Shown here: piece after piece, positions 7,822-18,335 of the stretch
How positions within the stretch are numbered: the first letter of the stretch is position 1
Layout of the letters: each line of letters begins with the position of its first letter
Assembly: GCF_016921195.1 (NCBI RefSeq)
Contig: NZ_JAFGYF010000011.1
Location: forward strand, 1-64,000
DNA length: 64,000 nucleotides
Reading direction: 5' to 3'
Source: Cellulosimicrobium cellulans
Lineage (GTDB): Bacteria; Actinomycetota; Actinomycetes; Actinomycetales; Cellulomonadaceae
Made by a program: the position numbers and the translations under genes
Notes under the pieces: model-generated
What the model was told of the DNA's origin: nothing
The model's input: the letters and a program-made list of their open reading frames with translations, nothing else
The model's database searches: none

Positions 7822-10323
7822 ATGAGCACGACCACCGCCACCGAGTCCACCGCCTGGCGACCCGCCGAGGTCGCCCCGCTCGACGACGACACCGTGCGTC
7901 GCGTCGACGCCTGGTGGCGCGCGGCGAACTACCTGTCCGTCGGGCAGATCTACCTGCTCGACAACCCGCTGCTGCGCACGCCGCTGGACCGCGAGCACGT
8001 CAAGCCGCGCCTGCTGGGTCACTGGGGCACGACGCCCGGCCTCAACTTCCTCTACGCCCACCTCAACCGCGCGATCGCGCAGCGCCGGCAGTCGACGATC
8101 TACGTCGCCGGTCCGGGGCACGGCGGCCCGGGTCTGGTGGCGAACGCGTACCTCGAGGGCACGTACTCCGAGTACTACTCGGACGTCACGCAGGACACCG
8201 AGGGCCTGCGCCGGCTGTTCCGCCAGTTCTCCTTCCCCGGCGGCATCCCGAGCCACGTCGCACCCGAGACGCCCGGCTCGATCCACGAGGGCGGCGAGCT
8301 CGGCTACGCGCTCTCCCACGCGTACGGCGCCGCGTTCGACAACCCCGACCTGCTGGTCGCCGCGGTCGTGGGCGACGGCGAGGCGGAGACGGGCCCGCTC
8401 GCGACGAGCTGGCACTCCAACAAGTTCGTCAACGCGCGCAACGACGGCGTCGTGCTGCCGATCCTGCACCTCAACGGGTACAAGATCGCCAACCCGACCG
8501 TGCTCGCACGCATCAGCGACGACGAGCTGCGCGACCTCATGGTCGGCTACGGCCACACGCCCTACTTCTTCACGGGCGGGTTCGACGGCGAGGACCACTT
8601 CGAGGTGCACCGGCGCTTCGCGCAGCTCCTCGACGAGGTGCTCAACCACATCGCGCAGATCAAGGCCGACGCCGCGGCGGGGAACGACGAGCGCCCCGCC
8701 TGGCCGATGATCGTGTTCCGCACGCCCAAGGGCTGGACGTGCCCTCCCGTCATCGACGGCAAGAAGACCGAGGACTCGTGGCGCGCCCACCAGGTGCCGC
8801 TCGCGAGCGCGCGGGACACCCCGGAGCACCTCGACGTGCTGCGCGGCTGGCTCGAGTCGTACCGGGCAGACGAGCTGTTCGACGAGGACGGCCGCCTGCT
8901 CGACGACGTCGCGGCGCTCGCGCCCGAGGGCACGCTGCGCATGAGCGACAACCCCCACGCCAACGGCGGGCTGCTGCTCAAGGACCTGCGGCTCCCGGAC
9001 TTCCGCGACTACGCCGTGGACGTCACGGGTCCGGGCAGCGCCGTCGCCGAGTCGACGCGCGTCCTCGGGCAGTGGCTCACCGACGTCGTGCGGCTGAACC
9101 CGGACAACTTCCGGATCTTCGGGCCCGACGAGACCGCGTCGAACCGGCTCCAGGCGGTCTACGAGGTCACCGACAAGCAGTGGAACGCCGACTTCTTCGG
9201 CCCCGACGTCGACGAGCACCTCGCCCGCGCGGGCCGGGTCATGGAGATGCTCTCGGAGCACCAGTGCCAGGGCTGGCTCGAGGGCTACCTGCTCACGGGG
9301 CGCCACGGCCTGTTCACGAGCTACGAGGCCTTCATCCACATCGTCGACTCGATGTTCAACCAGCACGCGAAGTGGCTCAAGGTCACCAACCACATCCCGT
9401 GGCGGCGGCCGATCGCGAGCCTCAACTACCTGCTGTCGAGCCACGTGTGGCGCCAGGACCACAACGGTTTCAGCCACCAGGACCCGGGCTTCATCGACCA
9501 CGTCGTGAACAAGAAGGCCGAGATCGTCCGCGTGTACCTGCCGCCGGACGCCAACACCCTGCTCTCGACCTACGACCACTGCCTGCGCTCGCGCCAGTAC
9601 GTCAACGTCGTCGTGGCGGGCAAGCAGCCGGCGCCGCAGTTCCTGTCCATGGAGCAGGCGATCGCGCACTGCACGCGCGGGCTCGGCATCTGGGAGTGGG
9701 CCGGCACCGAGGTCGAGGGCGAGGACCCGGACGTCGTCCTGGGCTCCGCGGGCGACGTGCCGACGCTCGAGGTGCTCGCCGCCGCCGACATCCTGCGCCG
9801 GCGCATCCCCGACCTCAAGGTCCGGGTCGTCAACGTCGTGGACCTCATGCGGCTCCAGGACGAGAACGAGCACCCGCACGGGCTCTCGGACAAGGACTTC
9901 GACACGCTCTTCACCGCCGACAAGCCCGTGATCTTCAACTACCACGGGTACCCGTGGCTGATCCACCGCCTCACGTACCGCCGCACCAACCACGCGAACA
10001 TCCACGTGCGCGGCTACAAGGAGGAGGGCACGACCACCACCCCGTTCGACATGGCCATGCTCAACGACATCGACCGCTACCACCTGGTGATCGACGTCAT
10101 CGACCGTGTGCCGTCCCTGCGCTCGACCTACGCGGGCCTGCGCCAGGAGATGGTCGACGCGCGGCTGGCGGCCCGCCAGTACACCCGGTCGCACGGGGAG
10201 GACATCCCCGAGGTGCGCGACTGGGTGTGGCCGGACGTCGGCGAGACGGCGACCGAGGAGGGTGGCCCGCAGTACAACGGCGCGAGCGCCGCCGTGCAGG
10301 ACACCGGAGGAGACAACGAGTGA
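7822..10323 (+). CDS. xfp: Phosphoketolase (xylulose-5-P/fructose-6-P)
   Basis: This thiamine diphosphate enzyme of 833 residues splits xylulose 5-phosphate (and often fructose 6-phosphate) with phosphate to give acetyl phosphate and glyceraldehyde 3-phosphate or erythrose 4-phosphate. Family motifs are clear: [11 protein letters not shown] near residue 95, [20 protein letters not shown], and the ThDP motif GDGEAETG near residue 187. The length fits the family (about 790-830). The ATG at 7822 has AGGAG at 7811-7815. It is the first gene of xfp-pta-ackA, overlapping pta by GTGA, so its acetyl phosphate product feeds directly into the next two enzymes. The 268-base gap upstream must hold its promoter; I could not place a convincing -35/-10 pair. 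Confidence 0.96.
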   Translation: MSTTTATESTAWRPAEVAPLDDDTVRRVDAWWRAANYLSVGQIYLLDNPLLRTPLDREHVKPRLLGHWGTTPGLNFLYAHLNRAIAQRRQSTIYVAGPGHGGPGLVANAYLEGTYSEYYSDVTQDTEGLRRLFRQFSFPGGIPSHVAPETPGSIHEGGELGYALSHAYGAAFDNPDLLVAAVVGDGEAETGPLATSWHSNKFVNARNDGVVLPILHLNGYKIANPTVLARISDDELRDLMVGYGHTPYFFTGGFDGEDHFEVHRRFAQLLDEVLNHIAQIKADAAAGNDERPAWPMIVFRTPKGWTCPPVIDGKKTEDSWRAHQVPLASARDTPEHLDVLRGWLESYRADELFDEDGRLLDDVAALAPEGTLRMSDNPHANGGLLLKDLRLPDFRDYAVDVTGPGSAVAESTRVLGQWLTDVVRLNPDNFRIFGPDETASNRLQAVYEVTDKQWNADFFGPDVDEHLARAGRVMEMLSEHQCQGWLEGYLLTGRHGLFTSYEAFIHIVDSMFNQHAKWLKVTNHIPWRRPIASLNYLLSSHVWRQDHNGFSHQDPGFIDHVVNKKAEIVRVYLPPDANTLLSTYDHCLRSRQYVNVVVAGKQPAPQFLSMEQAIAHCTRGLGIWEWAGTEVEGEDPDVVLGSAGDVPTLEVLAAADILRRRIPDLKVRVVNVVDLMRLQDENEHPHGLSDKDFDTLFTADKPVIFNYHGYPWLIHRLTYRRTNHANIHVRGYKEEGTTTTPFDMAMLNDIDRYHLVIDVIDRVPSLRSTYAGLRQEMVDARLAARQYTRSHGEDIPEVRDWVWPDVGETATEEGGPQYNGASAAVQDTGGDNE

Positions 10324-12530
10324 GCGACACCGCTCGCAGCATCTACATCACCTCGCCCGAGGGCGAGACGGGCAAGTCCACGATCGCGCTGGGGGTCCTC
10401 GACCTGCTGGTCCGCAAGGTCCAGCGGGTCGGGGTCTTCCGGCCGGTCACCCGGGCCGCGGGCCCGGACGTGCAGGACTACGTGCTCGAGCTCCTGCTCG
10501 CGCACGACGGCGTGGACGTCACCGCCGAGCAGGCGATCGGCGTCACGTACGAGGACGTCCACGCCGACCCCGAGGGCGCGCTGTCGCAGATCGTGGCGCG
10601 CTACCACGAGGTCGCGCGCCAATGCGACTTCGTCGTGGTCGTCGGGACGGACTACACCGACGTCGCCGGGCCGACCGAGCTGTCGTTCAACGCGCGCGTC
10701 GCGGCGAACCTCGGCGCGCCGGTCCTCCTCGTCGTCTCCGGCAAGGGCCGGACGCCCGACGCCGTGGGCAACCTCATCGAGGTGAGCGTCGCCGAGCTGC
10801 GCTCCCAGCACGCGCAGCCCATCGGCGTCGTCGCGAACCGCGTCCAGCCCGACGACCTCGACGCGGTGCGCGCGCTCCTCGGGTCCCTGGGGCCCGACGG
10901 CGAGCCGCTCGCCCGGGCGGGGACGTCGTCGGGCCCGACGGCGGAGCCCGCCCCGGGCGCGCGGCTGCCGGGCTGGGCGGTGCCCGAGGACCCGTTCCTC
11001 GACGCGCCCACGGTGCGCGCCCTCATGGAGGCCGTGGGCGGGACGCTCGCGTTCGGCGAGGAGGAGCTCCTGGGTCGCGAGGCGACCGACCTGCTCGTCG
11101 GGGCGATGTCGTTCGAGCACCTGCTCGACCGGCTCACCGACGGCGCCGTCGTCATCACGCCCGGCGACCGGGTGGACATCCTCATCGGTCTGCTCGCCGC
11201 CCACTCGGCGTCGGGCTTCCCGTCCCTCGCGGGCGTCATCCTCAACGGCGGGTTCTTCCCGCCCGAGTCGACCGCGCGCCTCGTGGCCGACCTCGACCCG
11301 AGCCTGCCGATCATCCGCACCGACCTCGGGACGTTCCGCTCGGCGAGCGCCGCCGCGAGCGCGCGGGGCCGCGTGACCAAGGAGTCGCAGCGCAAGGTCG
11401 ACACCGCGCTCGCGCTGTTCGAGCAGAGCGTCGACGGCGCGGCGCTCCTGGCGGGGCTCGACGTGCCCCGGCCGGAGGTCGTCACGCCGCTCATGTTCGA
11501 GTACGAGCTGCTGTCCCGCGCCCGCGCGGACCGCAAGCACGTCGTGCTGCCCGAGGGCGACGACGACCGCATCCTGCGCGCCGCGTCCACGCTGCTCGGC
11601 CGCCAGGTCGCGGAGCTGACGATCCTCGGCGAGGAGCAGAAGGTCCGCGCCCGCGCGGCCGAGCTCGGCCTCGACATCGACGCCGCGCACGTCGTCAGCC
11701 CGCACGACCCGGAGCTCGTCGAGCGGTTCGCCGCGGAGTACCAGCGCCTGCGCGCGCACAAGGGCATGACCCTGGAGGAGGCGCGCGAGCGCGTCCAGGA
11801 CGTGTCGTACTTCGGCACGATGATGGTCCACCTCGGCCTCGCCGACGGCATGGTCTCGGGCGCCAAGCACACGACCGCGCACACGATCAAGCCGTCGTTC
11901 GAGATCATCAAGACCCAGCCCGGCGTGTCCGTCGTCTCGTCGGTGTTCCTCATGTGCCTCCAGGACCGGGTGCTCGTCTACGGCGACTGCGCGGTCATCC
12001 CGGACCCGACCGCGGAGCAGCTCGCGGACATCGCGATCTCCTCGGCGGCGACGGCTCAGCAGTTCGGCGTCGACCAGCGGGTCGCGATGCTGTCGTACTC
12101 GACCGGCGAGTCCGGCTCGGGGGCCGACGTGGACAAGGTCCGGCGCGGCACGGCGCTCGTCCGCGAGCGCCGCCCCGACCTGTTCGTCGAGGGCCCGATC
12201 CAGTACGACGCCGCCGTGGACGCGTCCGTCGCGGCGTCGAAGATGCCGGGCTCGGACGTCGCGGGGCGCGCGACGGTGTTCATCTTCCCGGACCTCAACA
12301 CGGGCAACAACACCTACAAGGCCGTGCAGCGCTCGGCGGGCGCCGTCGCGGTCGGCCCCGTGCTCCAGGGCCTCAACAAGCCGGTGAACGACCTCTCGCG
12401 CGGCGCGCTCGTGCAGGACATCGTCAACACCGTCGCGATCACCGCGATCCAGGCGCAGGCCCCGGCCGGCGTGCCCGCGCCGTCCTCGACCTCCGACTCC
12501 GGTCCTGACTCCCAGGGAGCCACCCCATGA
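10320..12530 (+). CDS. pta: Phosphate acetyltransferase
   Basis: This 736-residue long-form Pta interconverts acetyl phosphate and acetyl-CoA. An N-terminal BioD-like P-loop domain ([14 protein letters not shown], residues about 10-23) is followed by a DRTGG-like region (about 240-360) and the C-terminal catalytic PTA_PTB domain from about residue 400 (motifs [39 protein letters not shown]). A disordered Gly/Ala/Pro linker near residue 200 separates the first two domains. The GTG overlaps the xfp stop, with GGAGG at 10306-10310. The gene ends inside the ackA start (ATGA). Confidence 0.95.
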   Translation: MSDTARSIYITSPEGETGKSTIALGVLDLLVRKVQRVGVFRPVTRAAGPDVQDYVLELLLAHDGVDVTAEQAIGVTYEDVHADPEGALSQIVARYHEVARQCDFVVVVGTDYTDVAGPTELSFNARVAANLGAPVLLVVSGKGRTPDAVGNLIEVSVAELRSQHAQPIGVVANRVQPDDLDAVRALLGSLGPDGEPLARAGTSSGPTAEPAPGARLPGWAVPEDPFLDAPTVRALMEAVGGTLAFGEEELLGREATDLLVGAMSFEHLLDRLTDGAVVITPGDRVDILIGLLAAHSASGFPSLAGVILNGGFFPPESTARLVADLDPSLPIIRTDLGTFRSASAAASARGRVTKESQRKVDTALALFEQSVDGAALLAGLDVPRPEVVTPLMFEYELLSRARADRKHVVLPEGDDDRILRAASTLLGRQVAELTILGEEQKVRARAAELGLDIDAAHVVSPHDPELVERFAAEYQRLRAHKGMTLEEARERVQDVSYFGTMMVHLGLADGMVSGAKHTTAHTIKPSFEIIKTQPGVSVVSSVFLMCLQDRVLVYGDCAVIPDPTAEQLADIAISSAATAQQFGVDQRVAMLSYSTGESGSGADVDKVRRGTALVRERRPDLFVEGPIQYDAAVDASVAASKMPGSDVAGRATVFIFPDLNTGNNTYKAVQRSAGAVAVGPVLQGLNKPVNDLSRGALVQDIVNTVAITAIQAQAPAGVPAPSSTSDSGPDSQGATP

Positions 12531-13786
12531 CGATCCTGCCCGAGGGCGAGCGCCCCAACCCCTACAGCGCGTACGGGGCGCACGGGTCCGTGCTCGTCAT
12601 GAACTCGGGGTCGTCCTCGCTCAAGTACCAGCTCGTCAACCCCGTCGGCGGCGAGGCGATCGCGGCGGGCACGATCGAGCGCATCGGCGAGGACACCGGC
12701 ATCATCAAGCACCGGTTCGCGGGGAACACGACGACGCGCGAGGAGCCGGTCGCCGACCACGGCGTCGCCCTGCGCATCGCGCTGAGCCTGTTCGACGAGG
12801 TCGGTCCGACGCTCGCCGACGCGGACGTCTACGCGGTGGGCCACCGCGTGGTGCACGGAGGCGCGGTCTTCTCAGCGCCGGTCCTCGTGGACGACGAGGT
12901 CGTCCGCCAGATCTCCGAGCTCTCGCCGCTGGCTCCTCTGCACAACCCGCCGAACGTCAAGGGCATCGAGGTCGCGCGCGAGCTGCTGCCCGACGTGCCG
13001 CACGTCGCGGTGTTCGACACGGCGTTCTTCTCCACGCTGCCGGACGCCGCGTCGACGTACGCGCTCGACCGCGAGGTCGCGCAGGCGCACGGGGTGCGCC
13101 GGTACGGCTTCCACGGCACGAGCCACCAGTACGTGTCGGGCAAGGTCGCGCGCGTCCTCGGGCGCCGGATCGAGGGCCTCAACACGATCGTGCTGCACCT
13201 CGGCAACGGCGCGTCCGCCTCGGCGGTCCGCGGCGGGGTCGCGGTCGACACGTCGATGGGCATGACCCCGCTCGAGGGCCTCGTCATGGGCACCCGCACG
13301 GGCGACATCGACGCGGCCGTCGTGTTCCACCTCGCGCGCAACGCGGGCATGAGCATCGACGAGATCGACGTCCTGTTCAACAAGCGCTCGGGCGTCAAGG
13401 GCCTGTCCGGGGTCAACGACTTCCGCGAGCTGCGCCGGCTCATCGACGCCGGCGACGAGGACGCGCGCCAGGCGTTCGAGGTCTACATCCACCGGCTGCG
13501 CAAGTACGTCGGCGCCTACCACGCGGTGCTCGGCCGGGTCGACGTCCTCGCGTTCACCGCGGGAGTGGGCGAGAACGACGCCGACGTGCGCGCCGCCGTC
13601 GTCGAGGGCCTCGAACCCCTCGGCCTCGCGGTCGACCCGGAGCGCAACGCCGTGCGCTCCGGCGAGCCGCGCGTCATCTCGCCCGACTGGACGAGCACGC
13701 TCGTCATGGTCGTGCCCACGATGGAGGAGCTCGCAATCGCGCGTCAGTCGGTCGAGGTCGTCGAGGCGGCGTCGCGCGCCTCGTAG
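12527..13786 (+). CDS. ackA: Acetate kinase
   Basis: This 419-residue acetate kinase of the ASKHA superfamily interconverts acetyl phosphate plus ADP and acetate plus ATP. Signature 1 is [12 protein letters not shown] (near residue 25). The central motifs FHGTSHQYV and [10 protein letters not shown] and signature 2, with [20 protein letters not shown], are all intact. It is coupled to pta by a four-base overlap with AGGGA upstream. As the last gene of the operon, it lets the phosphoketolase route yield ATP by substrate-level phosphorylation. Confidence 0.96.
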   Translation: MTILPEGERPNPYSAYGAHGSVLVMNSGSSSLKYQLVNPVGGEAIAAGTIERIGEDTGIIKHRFAGNTTTREEPVADHGVALRIALSLFDEVGPTLADADVYAVGHRVVHGGAVFSAPVLVDDEVVRQISELSPLAPLHNPPNVKGIEVARELLPDVPHVAVFDTAFFSTLPDAASTYALDREVAQAHGVRRYGFHGTSHQYVSGKVARVLGRRIEGLNTIVLHLGNGASASAVRGGVAVDTSMGMTPLEGLVMGTRTGDIDAAVVFHLARNAGMSIDEIDVLFNKRSGVKGLSGVNDFRELRRLIDAGDEDARQAFEVYIHRLRKYVGAYHAVLGRVDVLAFTAGVGENDADVRAAVVEGLEPLGLAVDPERNAVRSGEPRVISPDWTSTLVMVVPTMEELAIARQSVEVVEAASRAS

Positions 13787-13802
13787 GTGGGATGCTCGGT
13801 CG

Positions 13803-14756
13803 GTGACCGTCCTCATCGACCCGCCGGCGTGGCCCGCGCACGGGACGCTGTTCAGCCATCTCGTGTCGGACTCCTCCCTGGCGGAGCTGCACGCGTTCGC
13901 GGCCTCGATCGGCGTGAGCCGCCGCGCGTTCGACCTCGACCACTACGACGTCGCCGCCGAGCGGTACGACCTCGCGGTCGCGGCCGGCGCGGTCCCCGTG
14001 GGCGGGCGCGAGCTCGCCCGACGGCTCGGGTCGTCCGGGCTGCGCGTCCCCGGCCGGGCGCGGCGCGCGGCGAAGGCCGACGCGCTGCTCGCCCGCTGGG
14101 ACGCGCTGCTCCCCGGCGCCCGCGAGGTCGGGATCGAGCTCGTCGAGCGCTGGCACGAGCCGCACCGCGTCTACCACGGGCCCGAGCACCTGGTGCACGC
14201 GCTCGACTCGCTCGCCCTCCTGGAGGGGCGCCCGCCCGGAGTGCCCGACGACGTCGGGCCCGGGCGTGCGGGGAGCGGCACGGCGGCGGGCAGCGGCCCG
14301 GGCGACGCGCCGGGGAGCACCGCGGCCACCCAGCTCGCCCTGTGGTTCCACGACGCGGTGCACGACGGCGAGGCGGGCCGGGACGAGGAACGGTCCGCCG
14401 ACCTGGCGGACGCCCGGCTCACAGGCCATCTCGACGCCGCGACCGTCGCGGAGGTCGTCCGGCTCGTGCTCGTGACGACCGACCACTCCCCCGCGACGGG
14501 CGACGTGCCGGGCGCGCTCGTGTCCGACGCCGACCTCGCGATCCTCGGCTCCGCGCCGGACCGGTACGCGCGGTACGTCCGGCAGGTCCGCGCCGAGTAC
14601 GCGCACGTGCCCGACGACGCCTTCCGCACCGGGCGGGCTGCCGTCCTGCGCGGCCTGCTCGCAGGCGGTGCGCTCTTCCGCACCCCGCAGGGCGCAGCGC
14701 TGTGGGAGGACCGGGCCCGCACGAACCTCGCCGACGAGCTCGCCGAGCTCGCCTGA
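13803..14756 (+). CDS. DUF4031 domain fused to HD-domain hydrolase
   Basis: This 317-residue protein has an N-terminal DUF4031 module (residues 1-85, with HLVSDSSLAELHAFA, HYDVA and VAAGAV) and a C-terminal HD-superfamily domain (from about 115). Metal-ligand candidates are WHEPHRVYHGPEHL and LWFHDAVHD, with a further TTDHS. The Gly/Ala-rich stretch between them (about residues 150-175) is probably a loop. The HD part resembles predicted metal-dependent phosphohydrolases; the substrate is unknown. It lies 16 bases after ackA and may be read through from that operon. A GGTGGGA about 8 bases upstream could serve as RBS for the GTG start. A shared-family hairpin follows it. Confidence 0.78.
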   Translation: MTVLIDPPAWPAHGTLFSHLVSDSSLAELHAFAASIGVSRRAFDLDHYDVAAERYDLAVAAGAVPVGGRELARRLGSSGLRVPGRARRAAKADALLARWDALLPGAREVGIELVERWHEPHRVYHGPEHLVHALDSLALLEGRPPGVPDDVGPGRAGSGTAAGSGPGDAPGSTAATQLALWFHDAVHDGEAGRDEERSADLADARLTGHLDAATVAEVVRLVLVTTDHSPATGDVPGALVSDADLAILGSAPDRYARYVRQVRAEYAHVPDDAFRTGRAAVLRGLLAGGALFRTPQGAALWEDRARTNLADELAELA

Positions 14757-14777
14757 CCAGGCTCCCCCAACGCCGAT

Positions 14778-14850
14778 CATGGGGTTGTCGCCCGTCCCGG
14801 CCGGCAGACGGGCCACAACCCCATGGTCGACGGGTCACCACCGCATGGTC
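14778..14850. repeat. Shared-sequence intergenic hairpin, copy 1
   Basis: The left arm CATGGGGTTGTCGCCCGTC (14778-14796) pairs with 14807-14825 with one mismatch over 19 bp and a 10-base loop. It starts 22 bases after the DUF4031-HD stop. A trailing half-copy (about 14826-14853) contains ACCGCATGGTCGG. The arm sequence recurs at 42811, 43946 and 44388. It probably acts as a terminator. Confidence 0.85.
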
Positions 14851-14855
14851 GGCGC

Positions 14856-14861
14856 TAGGGT
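14856..14861 (+). promoter_or_regulatory. TAGGGT -10 box for the SanA/YdcF-like gene
   Basis: TAGGGT lies six bases before the GTG at 14868, directly after the hairpin repeat; leaderless arrangement. Confidence 0.6.
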
Positions 14862-14867
14862 CGGGAT

Positions 14868-15557
14868 GTGACCGACGATCCGGTGCCGCCCGCCTCCGCC
14901 TTTCTCCTGTCAGACGAGTCCCCGTCGGCGCCGTCCTCCGGTCGATCGCCGCGGCGGCGCCCGCGGTGGTCGCGGCGTCGGCGCGCGACGGTCTGGGTCG
15001 CCGCCGGTCTGGCGGTGCTCGTGCTCGCACCCTTCGTCGTCGTGCAGGGCACGGGGCGGGCGCACGTCGCCGACCCGGCCGACGTGCCGACGAGCGACGC
15101 GATCGTCGTCCCGGGGGCGGGGCTGCGACCCGACGGGTCGCCGTCGACGTACCTGCGGCGTCGGCTCGACGCGGCGGCGGAGCTCTACGACAGGGGCGTC
15201 GCGCCGGTCGTCCTCGTGAGCGGCGACGCGCACGACGCCTACGACGAGCCCGGCTCGATGCGCGCGTGGCTGCTCGACCGGGGCGTGCCGGACGACGCGA
15301 TCCTGCTGGACCGCGAGGGCTTCGACACGCACGCGACGTGCACGCGCGCGGTGTCGGAGTTCGGCGTCGGCACGGCGGTGGTCGTCACGCAGGGCTACCA
15401 CCTGCCGCGCACGCTCTTCTCGTGCCGCGTCGCGGGCCTCGACGCCGTCGGGATCGGGGTCAGCGCGGCGAGCGTGGAGCCCTGGAAGGCCGTGCTCTAC
15501 CGCGTCCGCGAGGTCCCCGCGGCGACGAAAGCCGTCCTCGACGCCGTGCGCCGCTGA
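14868..15557 (+). CDS. SanA/YdcF-like DUF218 membrane protein
   Basis: This 229-residue protein has a disordered Ser/Pro/Arg-rich N-terminus, one membrane anchor (VWVAAGLAVLVLAPFVVV, about residues 42-60), then a DUF218 domain probably outside the membrane. Family features are DAIVVPGAGLRPDGSPSTYLRRRL, VVLVSGDAH, DREGFDTHATCTRA and VTQGYHLPRTLFSC. SanA-type members have been linked to envelope barrier function and YdcF-type members to nucleotide-like ligands; the substrate is unknown here. The start rests on the TAGGGT box. Confidence 0.82.
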   Translation: MTDDPVPPASAFLLSDESPSAPSSGRSPRRRPRWSRRRRATVWVAAGLAVLVLAPFVVVQGTGRAHVADPADVPTSDAIVVPGAGLRPDGSPSTYLRRRLDAAAELYDRGVAPVVLVSGDAHDAYDEPGSMRAWLLDRGVPDDAILLDREGFDTHATCTRAVSEFGVGTAVVVTQGYHLPRTLFSCRVAGLDAVGIGVSAASVEPWKAVLYRVREVPAATKAVLDAVRR

Positions 15558-15564
15558 GACGGGC

Positions 15565-15610
15565 GGCCCCGGGCGACCCGCTCCGACCGGTCGGTCGGGT
15601 CGGCCGGGCC
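15565..15610. terminator. Imperfect hairpin between convergent genes
   Basis: CGACCCG (15574-15580) pairs with CGGGTCG (15596-15602), and the flanks GGCCCC and GGGCC extend the stem imperfectly. It lies between two convergent stop codons, so it could terminate both genes. Confidence 0.45.
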
Positions 15611-15614
15611 GACG

Positions 15615-17258
15615 TCAGGGCAGCCGCAGCCGACGCATGACGTCGAGCGCGGACGTGAGCACCTTGCTGGGGAGCTCGCCGCCGACCTCGTAGAGCGCGT
15701 CGAGCGTGAGTCCCTGGTTGGCACCGCGCTGCACGGCGACCGTCTGCGCCTCGGTGAGCGCCTCGATCCCCTCGCGCCCGTGCCGCCGCCCCAGCCCGGA
15801 GGCCTTGAACCCGCCCATCGGCGCGCCGACGGAGCCCCAGGCGGCGGAGTACCCGTCGTTGACGTTGACCGTGCCCGCCTCCACGCGCGCCGCGATCCGG
15901 CGGCCCCGCGCGACGTCCCGCGTCCACACGCTCGCGTTGAGCCCGAACTCCGTGTCGTTCATGACGCGCACGGCCTCGTCGTCGCTCGCGACGCGGCGCA
16001 CGGACACGACCGGGCCGAACGTCTCCTCGCGAGCGCACGCCGCGTCGTCGGGCACGTCGTCCAGCACCGTGGGCGCGTAGAACCACGGGCCGATGTCGGC
16101 CCGGTGCACGCCGCCCGCGAGGACGCGCGCGCCCCTCGCGATGGCGTCCTCGACGTGCGCGACGACGCGGTCGAGCTGCGCCCGCGACGTGAGCGACCCC
16201 ATGTCGGCGGAGTAGTCCAGTCCCGCGCCGAGGCGCATCTCGCGGACGAGCGGCACGAACTCGTCGAGGAAGGCGTCCGCGACGTCCTCGTGCAGCACGA
16301 GCCGCTCGATCGAGACGCAGAGCTGACCGGAGTTGGAGAAGCACGCGCGGACCGCGCCGCGCGCCGCGGCACGCACGTCGGCGTCCGCCGCGACGTAGAG
16401 AGGGTTCTTGCCGCCGAGCTCGAGCGTCGCGCCGATGAGCCGCTCCCCCGCGCGCGCCGCCACCTTGCGCCCCGTCGCCGTCGAGCCGGTGAACGCGATG
16501 TGGTCCACGTGGTCGGTCACCGCGGCGCCGACGTCCCCGCCACCCGCGACGACGAGGAACAGGTCGGCGGGCAGCCCCGCCTCCTCGAGCAGCTCGGCGC
16601 CCCACAGCGCGGTGAGCGTCGTCTGCGGGTCCGGCTTGAGCACGACGGCGTTGCCCGCCACGAGCGCCGGAACGGCCTCCGCGAACGCGAGCGTCAGCGG
16701 GTAGTTCCACGGGGCGATGACGCCGACGACTCCCACGGGGCGACGGTGCACGCGCGTGCCGGTCAGCACGGGCAGCATGCCGGGCGCACGGCGGGCGGCG
16801 AGGTAGCGGGGCCCTCGCCGGGCGTAGTGGCGCGTGAGGATCGCGACGTCGGCGACCTCCTCGAACGCGCTGCGCCGCGACTTGCCGGACTCCATCTGGA
16901 TGAGGTCGAGGCCGTCGGACTGCCGCGCGAGCACGAGCTCGCCGAACCGGCGCAGCACGGCCGCGCGCTCCCGCACCGGGAGCGCCGCCCAGGCCGGCTG
17001 CGCGGTGCGTGCCCGCTCGACCGCTCGCGCCACGTCGTCCACGGACGACACGGGGAGCGCCGCGAGCGGAGCGCCCGTGAAGGGCAGGACGGAGCGGCGC
17101 ATCCCCGCCTCGTTGCTGGTGACGACGCGCTGCGCGAGGGGGGCGACGACGTCCGGCTCGAGCACGTACGTCGCCGCAGGGTTCTCGGGGTCGATCAGGC
17201 CGTCCAGCGCGGCGCGCTCGCCGGGTCCGGTGCCGGGGGTGCCGGATGAGCTCGTCAT
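15615..17258 (-). CDS. gabD2: Succinate-semialdehyde dehydrogenase, GabD2-like
   Basis: This 547-residue NAD(P)-dependent aldehyde dehydrogenase has the active-site glutamate in LELGGKNP (near residue 280) and the nucleophile C314 in SGQLCVS. It also has APWNYPL and FTGSTATGRKV of the cofactor pocket. The long N-terminal extension and the sequence around the active site fit the actinobacterial GabD2 group, which oxidises succinic semialdehyde to succinate. Substrate assignment is by resemblance; the fold and chemistry are secure. The ATG is set by TAGCCT six bases upstream, which overlaps the stop codon of the next gene. Confidence 0.85.
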   Translation of the reverse strand: MTSSSGTPGTGPGERAALDGLIDPENPAATYVLEPDVVAPLAQRVVTSNEAGMRRSVLPFTGAPLAALPVSSVDDVARAVERARTAQPAWAALPVRERAAVLRRFGELVLARQSDGLDLIQMESGKSRRSAFEEVADVAILTRHYARRGPRYLAARRAPGMLPVLTGTRVHRRPVGVVGVIAPWNYPLTLAFAEAVPALVAGNAVVLKPDPQTTLTALWGAELLEEAGLPADLFLVVAGGGDVGAAVTDHVDHIAFTGSTATGRKVAARAGERLIGATLELGGKNPLYVAADADVRAAARGAVRACFSNSGQLCVSIERLVLHEDVADAFLDEFVPLVREMRLGAGLDYSADMGSLTSRAQLDRVVAHVEDAIARGARVLAGGVHRADIGPWFYAPTVLDDVPDDAACAREETFGPVVSVRRVASDDEAVRVMNDTEFGLNASVWTRDVARGRRIAARVEAGTVNVNDGYSAAWGSVGAPMGGFKASGLGRRHGREGIEALTEAQTVAVQRGANQGLTLDALYEVGGELPSKVLTSALDVMRRLRLP

Positions 17259-17264
17259 GGGGAC

Positions 17265-17270
17265 AGGCTA
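17265..17270 (-). promoter_or_regulatory. TAGCCT -10 box for gabD2, overlapping the GNAT stop codon
   Basis: TAGCCT is six bases from the ATG at 17258. Its first three bases (TAG, minus strand) are the stop codon of the upstream GNAT gene. Confidence 0.5.
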
Positions 17271-18335
17271 CGTCGTCGGACCGACAGGGCCCGAGACGGG
17301 GAGCTCCCAGGTCGTGAGCACGGGGCGGAAGCCCTGACGGGCCCAGAAGGGCGCCGAGAGCGGGTTGAGGACCCCGTGGTGCAGCAGGACGACCGCCTCG
17401 GGCCCGACCTGCTCCCGCACCCGCGCGAGGGCGGCGTCGACGAGCGCGCGGCCGACCCCGGCGCCGCGCGCGGCGCCCGTCACGTGCAGTAGCACGAGGT
17501 AGGCGACCGGCCCCGTCGTGACCGTCCCGGCGACCGCCCCCGACCGCTCCGGCGGCTCGACCGCGACGACGCCCAGCACCTCCTCGCCCCGGTCCGCGGA
17601 CCCGCCCCCGCGGGCGTCGGCACGGGCCGCCGTCGCGACGAGGAACGTCGTCGCCGGGTTCGCCACCGCGCCGGCGACCTGGGTCTCGAGGTGCTCCCGG
17701 GCTCCGGGCCGCACCCGGGCCGCGCCCACGAGCTCGTCGTACGCGAGCTCGGCGAGCTGGTGCTCGACGAGCGTCGGGAGGTCGTCGGGCGTCGCGTCGC
17801 GCACGACCACGCCCGCCGGGCCGTGCCCTGCCGCGCCGGTGGCCGTCCCACGGCGCGCGGCGAGGTGCACGGTCGGGCGCATGGCGTGCGCGGCCAGGGA
17901 CGCGACCGCCCCGACGTCGCGGCTCGGCCAGAGCAGCACCATCCCGTGCTCCCGCGGAGCGGGTCCCACCTGGCGCACGCCGTCACCGTCGGGCGGGGTG
18001 CCCGGGTCGTGCCGGACGTGCTCCGACCAGGTCGAGAGGAGCGCCGCCACCGCGCCCGGGACGTCCGGGCCCGCCGCTCGGGCGCGCAGCCGGTGCTCGC
18101 GCAGCGGGCGGAACAGTGCGGCCGAGGAGCCGGGGCCGACGTCGCCGACCGTGGCGAGACCCACGGCCCTCGACCCGTCGGGGAGCCGGACGGCCAGCAG
18201 GTGCTCGTCGCCCGGCCCGGCACCCAGGTCCGGGACGGCGACGAGCGGGTCGAGCGCGCCGACCCGCGCCCGGTGCTCGGCCTCGAGCGCCGCGAGGTCG
18301 TCGGCGTCCGGTGCCCAGGCCCGGCGGGGCGTCAT
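17268..18335 (-). CDS. GNAT-family N-acetyltransferase, long form
   Basis: This 355-residue protein has a C-terminal GNAT domain (about residues 195-350) with motif A VTGAARGAGVGRALVDAAL and a final SAPFWARQGFRPVLTTWEL that matches the terminal GNAT strand. The first 190 residues are less certain and may be a diverged second GNAT-like fold (PTVHLAAR at its end). The substrate is unknown. The ATG overlaps the previous GNAT stop by four bases (18332-18335), so the two are coupled. Confidence 0.75.
   Translation of the reverse strand: MTPRRAWAPDADDLAALEAEHRARVGALDPLVAVPDLGAGPGDEHLLAVRLPDGSRAVGLATVGDVGPGSSAALFRPLREHRLRARAAGPDVPGAVAALLSTWSEHVRHDPGTPPDGDGVRQVGPAPREHGMVLLWPSRDVGAVASLAAHAMRPTVHLAARRGTATGAAGHGPAGVVVRDATPDDLPTLVEHQLAELAYDELVGAARVRPGAREHLETQVAGAVANPATTFLVATAARADARGGGSADRGEEVLGVVAVEPPERSGAVAGTVTTGPVAYLVLLHVTGAARGAGVGRALVDAALARVREQVGPEAVVLLHHGVLNPLSAPFWARQGFRPVLTTWELPVSGPVGPTT

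Noticed and set aside
7615-10194. Long minus-strand frame opposite xfp
   Set aside because: Low-complexity Val/Arg/Asp-rich translation opposite a clear phosphoketolase gene.
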